Positions 1 to 10,564 of a stretch of 64,000 nucleotides of DNA are shown piece by piece (the first letter of the stretch is position 1; each line of letters begins with the position of its first letter). Location: positions 9,075,501-9,139,500 of the forward strand of contig CM048843.1 of the NCBI GenBank assembly GCA_026545765.1, written 5' to 3'. Under the pieces are notes generated by a model. The model saw nothing but the letters and a program-made list of their open reading frames with translations, ran no database searches and was not told the DNA's origin. A program made the position numbers and the translations under genes. This DNA is from Plantago major (lineage: Eukaryota > Streptophyta > Magnoliopsida > Lamiales > Plantaginaceae).

Positions 1-515
1 GATGTTCTTAGTAAACATATAATGTTTTTTAATATAAATGTAATGTTTCTTCGCCTCTTTTAATCTCTACATAACACCGGCTCTCATAAGACTTGCTCTA
101 TATTTAGACCAGAGCATGGGTTCATATATCTTATCACTTCTGCAGAATATTCGCCATTCAATTTGTCTCTAAAATACTATTTAATTAATAAATTATATTT
201 TATGGACGGAATATTCTGTGCCTAATTGATTCCGTTGCATATCCGTATCTAAATGTTTGGAAAAAAATATTTAAATTTTAATTAATTTATTAAGGCGGCT
301 TAATCCATACATAATTTATTCCGTGCGAATTTAAATGTTCGCGCAATTTTTTTTGCGAGTCCTTTTGGAACGGAATTAGATACGAAAATGTGTTTTGTGG
401 CAAAATCCATTCCCATTCCGTCCCTAATCTGTCCCCCGTGTTTATGTGTGGTCTTCTCCGTATCCGTTCCTAATTAGGAATGAAATATTTCCGTGCTTAA
501 AATCCGTTCCCCGTT
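1..515. repeat. 5' flank of LRR unit A (MITE tail plus CACTA-like relic)
   Basis: This stretch has no gene. It is homologous, with small indels, to 18150-18620 plus 19280-19366 (unit B) and to 26640-27190 (unit C). It has the end of a MITE (a palindromic motif near 85-100 resembling GAGACTTGCTCT) and then a region rich in short ACGGAAT and ATCCGT motifs that look like subterminal repeats of a CACTA-type element. Homology to units B and C stops at CCGTTT (511-516), where a gypsy LTR begins. In B and C the relic runs on to a CACTA-type end (TTTCTTGTAGTG) that is missing here. Confidence 0.7.
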
Positions 516-1449
516 TGTTGAGGTGTGACTCCTCGAATACTAACTAACTAAACTATTACAAGCAACCTAATCTAAGATCCACCTCCCGCTTGAAGTCCGA
601 AGCAGTAGCAGTCCGAGCTAGAGTACCTGAAAGGACTAAGTGGGGGGGGGGGGGGAGGGAGGGGTTAGAAAGGGTTACCCGGATTGCTTATGTCAATCCG
701 GTAAGAGACTTTACTCAAAAGAGAGTTGGGAGCTCTCAATGTAATAGTTATGAGGAAGATTATGGTATCAATAATGTTTATGGCTTGGAGATTGTCCCTT
801 AGGACTTATGACTTACCCTAAGGTCTTGGACCTTGTGTTGTATTTATAGTTATCATATGCTTATGAGGTGACTCACAAGATGATGCCAAGTGTATGCCTC
901 AGATTTGGACACCAATGCTACCTTTGGCCCATGGTCCAATAGTGAACAGTAATCCAATACTAATTAATGGGCATGGGAGGGTAGTTTGGACCTTTCCCTC
1001 TGAGAGTACTGTTCCGCACGTTGGGTCCGTGTAAGTCCTTCGGACAGATTTGTCTGCTTGGTTGATCTATCCTTAGGTAACTCACAGCATCCGAGCCTAG
1101 AGTTCCACGGAAGTATCTCAGTGGTTCTGTTATATACGTTTGGTTTTAATGCGATGGTGGCGTCCAAGATTCCCTCGTCCGGTCCGTTTGGCATCCTAGG
1201 ACTGACAGTTTGTGGTAGTTGGAAGGACCATGTGACCTTTTGTCAGGTTCGGAAGTCATTCACCTAGCTTGGTCGGACCCAGCTGAGAAGGTATGTTGAC
1301 TTGTAAATACTATTTGACCTGGGATGGTTTCCCTTAGGTCGGACCATTTGAAGGTCGGACTAGCACTGGATTGGCTATCTCAGCCTTGATGCGCTCTAGG
1401 ACACGCTCTATGGCGCCCTTGACGGATTGGACACATGTCCGTATCAACA
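516..1449 (-). repeat. Complete 3' LTR of the Tat-like element (934 bp)
   Basis: The boundaries come from a perfect 6-bp terminal inverted repeat, TGTTGA at 516-521 and TCAACA at 1444-1449, from loss of homology to the sister LRR units exactly at 516, and from a polypurine tract (minus strand) adjoining 1449. Positions 1102-1433 are about 96% similar by eye to 13914-14245, the 5' LTR fragment. Poly-G near 645-655 is a length-variable run. The short ORFs here are not convincing genes. Confidence 0.88.
840..849 (-). promoter_or_regulatory. TATA box of the LTR promoter
   Basis: The minus strand reads CTATAAATAC inside the LTR, about 330 bp before the LTR 3' end. This position suits a U3/R boundary for an element transcribed leftward. 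The matching part of the 5' LTR copy at 13.9-14.2 kb has been deleted, so only this downstream LTR keeps it. Confidence 0.6.
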
Positions 1450-1462
1450 TATGTCCCCCTAG
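1450..1462 (-). other. Polypurine tract (plus-strand primer site)
   Basis: On the minus strand the sequence just before the 3' LTR reads CTAGGGGGACATA, directly followed by TGTTGA. A short G-run of this form next to the 3' LTR is typical of Tat-lineage elements and fixes the internal LTR border. Confidence 0.75.
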
Positions 1463-1836
1463 TTTCCAAGTATCTTAGTAGAAGATAGTTGGTAACTATG
1501 AAAAGAACAAGTGTGTTGTGGAGCGTGTCCGAATCGTTAACTGAAAAGGAGAAAATCCTTTTCGTGGGATCCGTCGTCCGCGTTCTTAGGAACTCCATAT
1601 ATCTCTACCCCCCCCCCCCCCTTTCCTTCTACAGTCCGAGTTATGTAATAGCTCAGACTGTAGATGGAAAAGGTATTTGTATCCGAGATATATAGGTCCG
1701 AGTACGGTTAGGATCCGAAGAAGCCCTCTATGGAAGAGTGTAAAGGAAGCCATCCGTTGGGCCAAACATGTGGAATGGTTCGCTTGTATGTCATCTATCC
1801 GGCTCACTAGAAGGGATCCCGAAGGAACCGATGTAA
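1463..1836. other. Element interior between polypurine tract and antisense promoter
   Basis: This stretch has no recognisable gene. It contains a 14-bp poly-C/polypyrimidine run near 1608-1622, which could be mistaken for the element's polypurine tract but has no LTR start beside it. Short ORFs on both strands have no family resemblance. Confidence 0.5.
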
Positions 1837-2030
1837 CCGTTGGATTTGAGGAGATCAACGGTGGGGATTGAAACTCAAGTGATGCGACGTTTCTGAGGAG
1901 AAGTAATTGAGGAGTACTTTCATTGCGCCTTTTGCGAACCGGTGCAGCCGTTGGATTAAAAAGATCAACGGTTGGGATTAGAATCCAGGTGATGCGACAT
2001 TTCGACTTCCCCAATTGCCCCTATAAATAG
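1837..2030 (+). promoter_or_regulatory. Plus-strand promoter of the antisense gene with duplicated palindromic boxes
   Basis: A TATA box, CTATAAATAG at 2021-2030, is preceded by two direct copies of a roughly 56-bp block (1837-1893 and 1948-2003, spaced 111 bp). Each copy has an imperfect palindrome, CCGTTGGAT then ATCAACGG, and ends with GTGATGCGACRTTTC. The block carries the AACGG core known from MYB3R-type (MSA) sites and other plant MYB sites, but function here is inferred. A transcript start about 30 bp downstream would precede a 5' leader and a consensus splice donor (AAGTAAGT) at about 2224. Confidence 0.55.
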
Positions 2031-3222
2031 TTACCTAATATGTCGTTTTCACTCTTTAGCCACCTTGAATACTCAGAGCGATTCTCAAGTGATCCGAGGA
2101 ATTAAAGAGCAATCCGAGCAACTAAAACTCGCAAAATCTTGCACTTTCTACCTCCGATCTGCACTCTCGGAGAGCTAGTAAGGCTTCGTCGTCCGTCCAA
2201 ACTTACCAAGTCAACTTGATCAAGTAAGTATACCTCAATTCTTCCTGAAGTTTTTCTTTGTTATGATATGCTTGCTTCATGCTTGTATGCCTCTCCCTTG
2301 GTCGATTACCTGCCTGTTGATTCCGTGGTTGTAAATGCTGTTAGTGGTAGATTCCGGTAGTATGCTTAGTTGGAATACTCTTCCAGTGTGCGATATTGTA
2401 CTGACTTCCTTCATTGGTAACTTGTTGATTCGTCTTGTATATCATGTCCAATGTAACCCAAATTCGATAATGCATGCTTATTTGGTGATGTGTTGGTGCC
2501 GATTGGCACACAATCTTTCGTAAGTTATCCCTGTTAACGTGCTGGGTAGGGTAGATAATAGTGCCGATGGCACGTCTCTGTGTGCAAGTTTAGTGCCCAT
2601 AGTGTTATGAGACTGTACTTCATGCAGAAAATCTGGTAAAATAGAACTTCCTCGGATCGCTTGACTTAATAAGATATCTAAGTGAAATATCGGACAATCA
2701 CAATCATTGTTTCTGATCCGTTTCCTTCTGCCCTAGGATGTTCGGGAGCGATAGTCAGAACAATCACGAGGCTCAAGGTTAGGACGATGGAGTAAACTTG
2801 GGGACTGAGTCTGTGGACTTGACTACCTCCGTAGGGGACTATCTGGTCGTGGAGCTCGTGTCTTCCAGGGACTCTGACGCTGGACACAGAGTCCGTGATA
2901 CAGCAGAGACTCAGTCCGACGTGGCAGCGGGCCAGGGAGATGGTGCGAGGACTAGGTCACTAGTCCAATCTCGGACCATAGGTGGTGTTGGGGCGTCCGT
3001 TGGTCCAAATGAACCTCGGGCCGAGCAGGAGGCGAGTGGTCGGGAGGCGGATGATATAGAGATGTTTGAGGTGGTAGAGGATCGAGTTGTAGTGGAGAAA
3101 GGTCCGACCAACCCAAGCACATCCGGGAGACCCGATGATGGAGAATAGGAGGAGGAAGATCGTGAAGAATAAGAGGATGATGAGGAGGAAGAGGAAGAAG
3201 CTACTCAGTCGCCTACGAAGAC
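2031..3222 (+). other. Leader, intron and acidic 5' part of the antisense gene
   Basis: Downstream of the TATA box is an A/C-rich leader, then a donor-like site at about 2224 and a T-rich, intron-like stretch to roughly 2735, where CCCTAG could be an acceptor. From about 2800 to 3215 the plus strand has codon-like sequence for an acidic, low-complexity polypeptide (many Asp, Glu, Ser and Gly), broken by stops at about 3146 and 3170. No known domain is visible. It probably is the N-terminal part of the antisense protein, now decayed. Confidence 0.4.
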
Positions 3223-5580
3223 GTGGTGGTCGCCGAATCAGGTTGCATCTGGGTGCCCGCTCAATCCACTCTTCCGCTGATTGAGGGTCGTGGGGCCAAG
3301 GCGGTGCAGATCAAATTCCCTCGTCCTGCGTCCACCATCGTGATAGCGGATGAATACGGAGAGTTAAATGCGGACGGGCTACTCCCTACTTGTCCATCTA
3401 AGGTAAAACCTGAAGATATTCCTGAGTGGAGGCGGAAGTGGGAGATTCCAGAGTCCGTTGAGATTATGGTTCCAGAGCCCGGGCATGCCTTTTACAATCC
3501 GCCCGTTGGATACATGTGTGTGCATGAAGCGGCTTTTGCTTGTGGGTGGAAGATCCCTATCAAGGTCCGAAATAAGCACATTCAACCATATTGGTATAGG
3601 TCCGAGCCAGGTTATCCCAAAGTCTTTGGGTAACCTTATCTGTTTCGTTGTCTTTTGTAAAAAGAAGGGGCAGCCTGTGAATTTTGAGAACTTCAGGCAG
3701 CTCTTCCATGTTGCTTTTAGTCCGGGGAATCCCCTTTTTTATACCTTTGTAAATAGAAAACCCTACAACTTCATTTCCGACTCCATTTCTTCTCTGGGGT
3801 CGAAGTGGTGGGATAAATATATTTTTGTGCGGATGGCCCTGGAGCCCGGGATGTCCGCAAAGAGGCGAGAGCAGTGGGGGATGCCAAAAAAGTTTTTAAG
3901 GGAGAGTATCCCGGACTGGCGCCCCCTTCCGAAGAATGTGGCTCCGTGGGTGGCAGAGATCCATAAGAAGAACGATCCACCTACGTATCTGTTCCACAGA
4001 TTGATTTGTCAGCCGCTGCCCTACTTGTGCGGATTGACAGACGTCGTGGAAGTTGGGGGAGGATCCTTAACTTAGGGTTTGTGCCTCCCTTTCTTTTGAA
4101 TGCACTGCTTTGAATTTTTATCTCCGAGATTCCTGTTATTCTCCCCTTACGTATTCGTGTCTGACACTTTTATTTTGTTGTGTAGCTCACTGGTTTGATT
4201 ATATCATGTCTACTCTCCGCGAAAAGAAGAGGCAGCAGAGGGAGCAGCAAGCTCTTGAGCTCGCTACTGGCCAAAGGGCCAAGATAATCAATACGTCCGC
4301 GGGTCTTCCTATGGCGAACCCAAAAAATGCGGCGGTGTTTGCTGCGGAGGAGGAGAGGCGGGAGAAGGCGGGTGAGGATCCGCAAGTCTTGGTGGTGCCC
4401 GACAAGGGCAAAGGCCCGGTGACTTGCAAAGACCATCGCCCAAGCCACCAGCTTCTGCTGCATCCGCACCCCAGCAGGATGTGTTGATGCGAGACGCCAT
4501 CACCTCGGGGAGGAAGAGGGGAGCAACCTCGGATGCCTCCCTTGCAGCGAAGAGGCAGCAGCTGTCCGCTATTTTGCCATCCGACCAAGGTGCTCTCGAT
4601 AAGGAATATGAGCGGGCTTGCGGACTCCCTGAGGTTGAGCGGGTTGGAGAGCTCCATGAGCTGTACCAGAGGGTAAGTAACTCGTTCATGTTTTTCTTGC
4701 CAAGTTCTCAGTATGATAGAAATAACTTGTGTCTATACGGACTTCCTATAGCTCGAATGCTTCGTCAAGGCTATGCAGTGGAAGGCTAGTGAGCGGGCCA
4801 CCATTGAAAAGGACCTGCATAAGGCCATGGCCACATCCGCGGATGAGGCGGAGAAGGTGAAGCAGGCAGAGGCCCAGCTAAAAGAAAAGGATACGCTGAT
4901 CGATAACTTGAAGGCTAGCTGGCAGGAGGTAAAATTGGACTTAGATTGGCAGGAGAATTTTATCAGTAAGTCGATGAAGGCCTTCCTGGACTCGAAGGAT
5001 CTGCTCCTCGAGGACCTCCAATTTTCCCGCCTTGAGGCTGCCCGAGATTTTATGGAGTCGGACTCCTTCAAGTTTTTCATGGCGGACAAGTCCGATGCTT
5101 CCCGCTTGGATGGGTTTTCATCTGCTATCGGCCAGTTGCAGGCCAAGGGACTACTTCCGCAGAACTTCGACTGGAAGGTGGAAGGATTGATTCCTTCCGC
5201 GGATGCTAATGGAGTGGAGGTCCCAGTGGACAACCTGATGAACGGTTGGTTGCGTGTGAATTTGTGGAGCTGGTCACCGGGGAAGGTGAGATTGACATCA
5301 GGAACGGTGGAGCCTTTCTCTCGAAGTGTGTCCCGGATGCCCTTCGAAAGGTATGTTTCGTGCCTTTTGAGAACTACAGGGCGTTCCTAAAGGACTGGTA
5401 CTTCATGCCTGCTCGGATCGTTGGCCATGACGCGGATTTCAACTTGTTCGATGGAATCAAGGCGTCTTTTGATGAAGTCGCTGCGTCCCGCGCTGCCCGT
5501 GCCAATGCCGCTGCCAATCCACCCTTCACTAATCCGCCTACAGCTGATGAAGTTAGACCAAGCCAGCCTCCCCCTCAGTG
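3223..5580 (+). pseudogene. Antisense ORF of the Tat element ('putative gypsy-type transposon' domain protein)
   Basis: The coding sequence is on the plus strand, opposite to gag-pol. The first part (3223-4073, frame change near 3600) matches my memory of the plant family annotated as 'putative gypsy type transposon' (Pfam Transposase_28-like): a GPSQVIPKSLGNL stretch, then FRQLFHVAFSPG, then SSLGSKWWDKYIFV. After an intron-like gap comes a basic/Ala-rich segment (4206-4671, frame change near 4430), a consensus intron (GTAAGT at 4672, AG at 4750), and a long charged coiled-coil segment (about 4751-5230) with a one-base frame change near 5240. It ends at the stop at 5578-5580. The role of this protein in Tat elements is unknown; here it is broken. 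Confidence 0.65.
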
Positions 5581-5950
5581 AGAAGTCCGGGGTATGCCCC
5601 GTGGAATATTTGTAACATGTTGAATGATGACCTTTTGATGGCACATAATGTTGCTAAATACAATATTTATCCTTTCCTTCGTCCATAGTAATCATATGCT
5701 AAGTTATCTTCAATCTACATCTCTTACAAACACGGATTGCTCTAAATGGCCTCTGATACAAGATAATCAAATCATTATCTTTCTGATCCTCGGACCGCCT
5801 GTCTTTACTACACCAGTTTACTTTATGGGGATGCACAATCTTCTAGAAGGGGGAAGGTGAAGCAGTGAAATTGTCATTATTACTGCGTCCCTCCATCTTC
5901 CGAGCCGTTAGATGGTGGACATGTGGCGTGATCGTAAAGATTCGTCGTTC

Positions 5951-5960
5951 CTATAAATAA
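5951..5960 (+). promoter_or_regulatory. Second plus-strand TATA box in the Tat element
   Basis: CTATAAATAA followed by a CT-rich leader, and a first ATG at 6047 that hits a stop after five codons. Its layout resembles the promoter at 2021, so it may be a duplicate or a decayed second antisense unit. Confidence 0.4.
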
Positions 5961-6195
5961 GGGCATGGTAATTCTGCATTTCTCATTGCTTTACCCCTCT
6001 TCTTTTCTAGAAATTTTACTCTTCGAAAAAGTTAGATTTCTCCAAGATGTCGGAATCAGCTTGAGAAAAATCAGTCCGAGCTAGGCAACTTCACCTCAAT
6101 GCCAAAGGTTCTAACTTGGGAAACCTCAATGTTGGAGAACCAGATGATCCCAAGTACAATTCGCCAAAGATTGGATAAATTGTGCTTGCGGAAAC

Positions 6196-6336
6196 ATGCA
6201 CCCTCCGATTTATCCTGGTAAAAGCACGGCGGATGACTTGATCATTCTTGATCCAGAAGGTGATCCCCCTCTGTGTCCGGGGATTGCCAGGAGGCGAGCC
6301 GAGGAAGAGAGAGCGGACACTGAAGATGATCCGTAG
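6196..6336 (+). CDS. Small ORF (46 aa), unknown, inside the Tat element
   Basis: An ATG-started ORF of 46 codons follows the second TATA box by about 240 bp. It encodes an acidic peptide ending in a charged RRRAEEERADTEDD stretch. I do not recognise it. It may be a remnant exon of a second antisense gene rather than an independent protein. Confidence 0.25.
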   Translation: MHPPIYPGKSTADDLIILDPEGDPPLCPGIARRRAEEERADTEDDP

Positions 6337-6760
6337 GAGGATCCGAATGTAGCAGCAAGCTCGTCGGGCTCAAGGTGGTGGCCCAGAATCTCAGGGCTCA
6401 ACCTCAGGAATCCACTGAAGGGACAAGGCGGGGTATGCCTCGTAGAAATATGTATGGTTCTCGGACATCGAAAAATTGTACTCTCCATTTTTATATTGTC
6501 GGATGATTTTATAATGAAATTCGGACTTTCTTTATTAGATGAAATCGTCACCTTTTTCATATCCTTACTTTGTCGGATCATATTCATGCAAATGTCCCTG
6601 TAAGATGACCAGCCAGTACAAACAAGGACGTAGTTAATGGGCTTATCTAGATCAGATAGGGTAAGCTCAGTCGATCCAACACTGTTCGGCCCTACGGATG
6701 GCCCAAGCCCATTGCCGACGTCAAGGTTCTTACGTGTCGGACGCTTATTGGTTCGTCCCG

Positions 6761-6770
6761 TGTATAAATA
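6761..6770 (+). promoter_or_regulatory. Third plus-strand TATA box in the Tat element
   Basis: TGTATAAATA followed by a C/T-rich leader (6780-6850). No open reading frame of note follows. It is listed because the same arrangement is seen at 2021 and 5951. Confidence 0.35.
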
Positions 6771-7808
6771 CCCGAGCTCCCCTTTGCACTGATTATCTAA
6801 ATCCGACTCCAATTTCATTCTCACTCAAAATTTCCACTTTTTTCTCAAACTTGGATAGGTCTCCATAGTTTAAGCCTGGTAGTAGCCATAAGAAGATGAT
6901 TTCTTGACTAGTCTCCCCCTCGAGACTCCCGTCCACTCTCAAATCGGTGCCTATCTTGAGTTTGAGAGTGGCGTGGGTCTGGAGGGGATGATTGCTCGAG
7001 ATCAGTCATCCGAAAAAATAGATCTCGGTAAATGCTCGGGTCCGTAGGTAGACTAACGGATGTTCTTATCGGTCGATAAAGCGATCCACCCAGAGGAGCT
7101 TTTCCTTTCCGGGAGTCATGGCGGGTCGCCATACGATCAATGCGCGACCGTGCTCGGATTCGACCAAAGAGGTACCTTTGAAGGACCCCTTCATCTGGAG
7201 ATAGAAGGTTTGATGTCGGACATAGCAGATGTGTCCGTCTAATCTGCTCATGAGAGTGAGATTCCAAGTGCCAATCACTCACTATTTTAATGTGTCCGTG
7301 CACAATGTGCATGAGATCCGTAGAGGGAATCAAAGGTATGGTGATATAGTAGGATTCCAACTCACTGAATCTTTCTATATTGTGCAGGCACATCAGATCC
7401 TTGGTGTCTCCGGAAGTGACGACTACGTAGAGTACTTTCCTGTCGGAGGAATAATCTCGACGGAAGATGACGTATCTCTAGAGACTTTCTCTACAGTATA
7501 TGTATTGCAGCTGTAGATCCGGATAAAGATCCGAGATTGTAGACTGCAAAGACAACGTTATGTATACTTCGTTTCATATATGAATAAAATTTATTGCTTG
7601 CCTTTTCTTGTCATTTGAACGTTAAATCTCAGATGCACGAATTGAAAGATAGAAGTTGTATTGATTTGACGGAAATGCAATTACAACTTGTGGGCTGCAT
7701 GGCCAATGACAAAAGGGTTAACAGAAATAGAACTGATGAAGTTCCGCGTAATAAACAGTTTGAGCTTAAAATATCCAAATGATTGACTAGGGTCCGCCAG
7801 AACCACCC

Positions 7809-8960
7809 CTATGCGCGTAAAACTTTTGAAGGTTCTGCATTCCAAGTACGCTTGAGTTGGTGTCCGTACCCGTCCTCCAATTCGTAGCTTCCGTTCACTC
7901 TCGCACCGACAATCTTGTAAGGTCCTTCCCATTTAGGCTTAAGCTTCCCAATATTGCTCAAGATATCAGCTCGGCGGAGCACTAGGTCTCCGACCTGTAA
8001 GTCTCTTGCTTGAACGTTCCTGTTGTAGGCCCGAGCTGCAGTTGCTTGGTACCTGTGGATATTAGCCAAAGCTTCAGTTCTTTTTTGTTCCAGCATGTCT
8101 AGATCGAATATCTGAGCTTCATGATTGGCGGAATCATTGAACTCTTGGACCCTCATAGTCTCGACGGCAATTTCCGCTGGTATGACTGCCTTTGAGCCAT
8201 AAACCAGGGCGAATGGAGTCTCTCTAGTCGCGGTCCGCACAGTGGTGCGATGAGCCCACAGTACGCCATCTAGATCATCCGCCCAACTTTCTTGAGAAGT
8301 TCTCAGCCGCTTCTCCAGGATCTTAACAATTGTCTTGTTTGCGGACTCAGCTTGTCCATTGGCTTGTGGGTATCCGACAGATGTGAAGCGTTGTTTAGTC
8401 TTGAAAGATGCCAACCATTCCTTGAGTCTATTGCCCGAAAATTGAGCACCATTGTTCGAGATAAGAACCCTGGGTAGGCCAAAGCGACCAATGATGTTTT
8501 TCCAAGTGAAGGTCCGCACTCGGCTTTCTGTGATGGTTGCCACAGCCTCAGCTTCTACCCATTTGGTGAAATACTCCACGGCCACAATTAAGAACTTCTT
8601 CTGTTGTGTGCCCCTTGGGAATGGTCCGACAATATCGATGCCCCATTCATCAAACGGACACGCTATGACTGACGGAATCATAGGGTGTGTCAGACGATGT
8701 GGAATATTCGCATAGTATTGACAATCAGGACATTTCCGGGCGAAGCTAGCGGAATCCTTACCAATGGTAGGCCAGTAGTAGCCCTGTCGGATGATCTTCT
8801 GAGCTAGAGTTCGTCCTCCGGAATGGCTTCCGCAGCTTCCGCTGTGGATTTCTTCCAGCACAGTCTTCGCCTCGTGCGGGCCTAAACATCTCAAATGAGT
8901 CCCAGCAAAAGATCTCTTGTACAAATCTTCTCCAAGTATAAAATATCCGCTTTTCGACAT
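7809..8960 (-). pseudogene. Integrase domain of the Tat-like element
   Basis: The 383-codon open frame has an N-terminal zinc-binding region (IHSGSCGSHSGG then CPDC, HHCC type), the retroviral integrase core (WGIDIVGPFP with the first Asp; GYPQANGQAES with the Glu) and a C-terminal region (VGDLVLRRA, then KPKWEGPYKIV) typical of Ty3-gypsy integrases. The second catalytic Asp is lost: the usual ISDNG reads ISNNG (near 8455-8470, minus-strand GAC to AAC). The protein would therefore be inactive even though this frame is open. It normally is cut from the pol polyprotein, so the ATG at 8960 is not a true start; the upstream frame is shifted near 8960. Confidence 0.9.
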
Positions 8961-9730
8961 CGCACACTTTGACTCCTTCGGATCAACCGTAATGATCCGT
9001 CTTTGAGATAACTAAAGATGTCAATCATCCAGTTTCTTCCTGTGTCAGTCATCATAACGGTTGGATTAGGACTCATGACGGATGAGTCAGTAATAGTGAG
9101 TAGGATTACTCTCCTCGTGTCTAGGGCAGCTGTTGCGGATGCATACTTTGCCAGAGCATTCGCTCTTTCGTTCCAGGCCCTATCAAACTTCTCCAGGGTA
9201 AACTCATCAAAGAGGCTAACTTCTTGCTTGAGTAGCTCAAGGTACTTGATCATCGAAGGACCTTTTGTTGCAAAAGTACCGGAGAATTGGGCTTCAACTA
9301 ACTGTGAGTCCGTGTAAGCTTTGAGTTTCCGGATCTGCAGGGACTTGGCTAGACGTAGTCCAACGAACAATGCTTCATACTCAGCCTCATTATTGGTGAC
9401 TTTGAATTCCAAGGATATCGCGTAGTCGAGTTCCGCGCCATCAGGGCTCTTAAGATAGATTCCAATTCCTCCTACTCTTCCAGTGGAGGAACCATCCACT
9501 TCCAATGTACAAACATCAAAGGGATGTTCTTTGGTTTGGTGGTCTTCTGTAAGCTCCTGAGATTCCAACCTGTGTTCCCCTTTCTTATTAATATCCGGGC
9601 CAGAGTTGCTAGTACCGGATTCCCCTGTGATATCATCAAGAAGGAACATTTGGTTAACCCGAGTTTCCTCCCATGATGCGCCCGAGATTAATGAACCGAG
9701 CATCCTCGAGGTTTTCGGGTTGATCGTCAT
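8891..9730 (-). pseudogene. Second (archaeal-type) RNase H domain of the Tat-like element
   Basis: The frame contains LEVDGSSTGRVGGIGIYL, TNNEAEYEAL and YTDSQLVEAQ, the Asp, Glu and Asp motifs of the additional RNase H that marks Tat elements. The last motif, usually ADALAK in these proteins, reads ANALAK, so the fourth acidic residue is Asn. The frame then runs out of register with integrase (overlap 8891-8960). The N-terminal 60 codons are linker. Confidence 0.85.
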
Positions 9731-10348
9731 GAATCGGCTTTCGGATGATCTGCTTGGTGATTAGGCATTCAAGTGCCTGTTTGTCCGGGACTTTCTCAGA
9801 ATCCGCTTCAGGGTACTCCGCTAGGAAGTCTACAACAACTTGAGCCTTCTTGGCTTTCGGAGCCTGGTAGCTATTGTCGTATTCGCTCAGCTCAATTGCC
9901 CATTTAGAGAGTCGTCCGGATTGGTCGGGCTTTCCCAGGACCTGTTTCAAAGGTTCCGTAGTTAGTACTACTATTTTATGAGACTTGAAATATGGCTTTA
10001 ACTGCCTTGCGGTGTAAACCAAAGCATATGCAAATTTCTCAATCTTCACGTATCTTGTCTCTGCCCCAGCAAGGGATTTACTAAGATAGTAGATTGGCAA
10101 GTGATCATTAGCTTGAATCCGTACTTATACCGAACTCATTGCCTCTTACGTGATTGCTAGGTAGAGGTAGAGTGGTTCTCCTTCCATGGGTTTGGAGAGC
10201 AGTGGGGGGGGGAATGGAGGTACTTTTTCAAATTCTCAAAAGCCTCAGAACATTCCGCGGTCCACTCAAAGCTCTCTCCTTTCCAGAGGATTTTGAAGAA
10301 CGGAAGGTTCTTCTCTGCGGATCGCGAAATAAAGCGACTTAAGGACAT
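9654..10348 (-). pseudogene. RT connection and first RNase H domain of the Tat-like element
   Basis: Two adjoining frames cover this part. 10348-10157 encodes FISRSAEKNLPFFKIL and FEWTAECSEAFENLK, the RT thumb/connection. 10100-9654 encodes PIYYLSKSLAGAETRY, ARQLKPYF and SGRLSKWAIELSEYD, the normal gypsy RNase H. A frame break near 10130, including a poly-G/C run at 10205-10213, separates them. Confidence 0.85.
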
Positions 10349-10564
10349 AAGACGTCCAATGAGTTGTTGTACCTCATTGAGGTTCTTCGGATGAGGCAGA
10401 TATAGGATTGCCTTGATCTTCTCAGGATTTGCGCTTATTCGCTCTCTCTGTGACCATGTATCCTAGGAACTTTCCTCCTTTCACTCCGAAGGTGCACTTT
10501 CTGGATTCAGCTTCATCCCGTACTTCCTGAGGATAGCGAAGCATTTGGTCAAGTGCTCTACATG

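Larger units (their letters stand above)
5581..7808 (+). other. Element interior between antisense gene and integrase, with repeated promoter-like modules
   Basis: There is no complete gene here. Two further plus-strand TATA boxes occur at 5951-5960 (CTATAAATAA) and 6761-6770 (TGTATAAATA), each with a pyrimidine-rich leader after it. The end of the antisense gene seems partly duplicated: GGGTATGCC followed by a CCGTGGAATATTTGT-like string near 5592 recurs near 6432. From 6900 to 7560 I see only short hairpin-like and CGGA-rich sequence. The stretch suggests decayed or duplicated antisense units. Confidence 0.45.

Noticed and set aside
1608..1630. Poly-C tract as the gypsy polypurine tract
   Set aside because: No TG start follows it at LTR distance, whereas the TGTTGA/TCAACA pair and homology breaks put the LTR border at 1449 next to another G-run.
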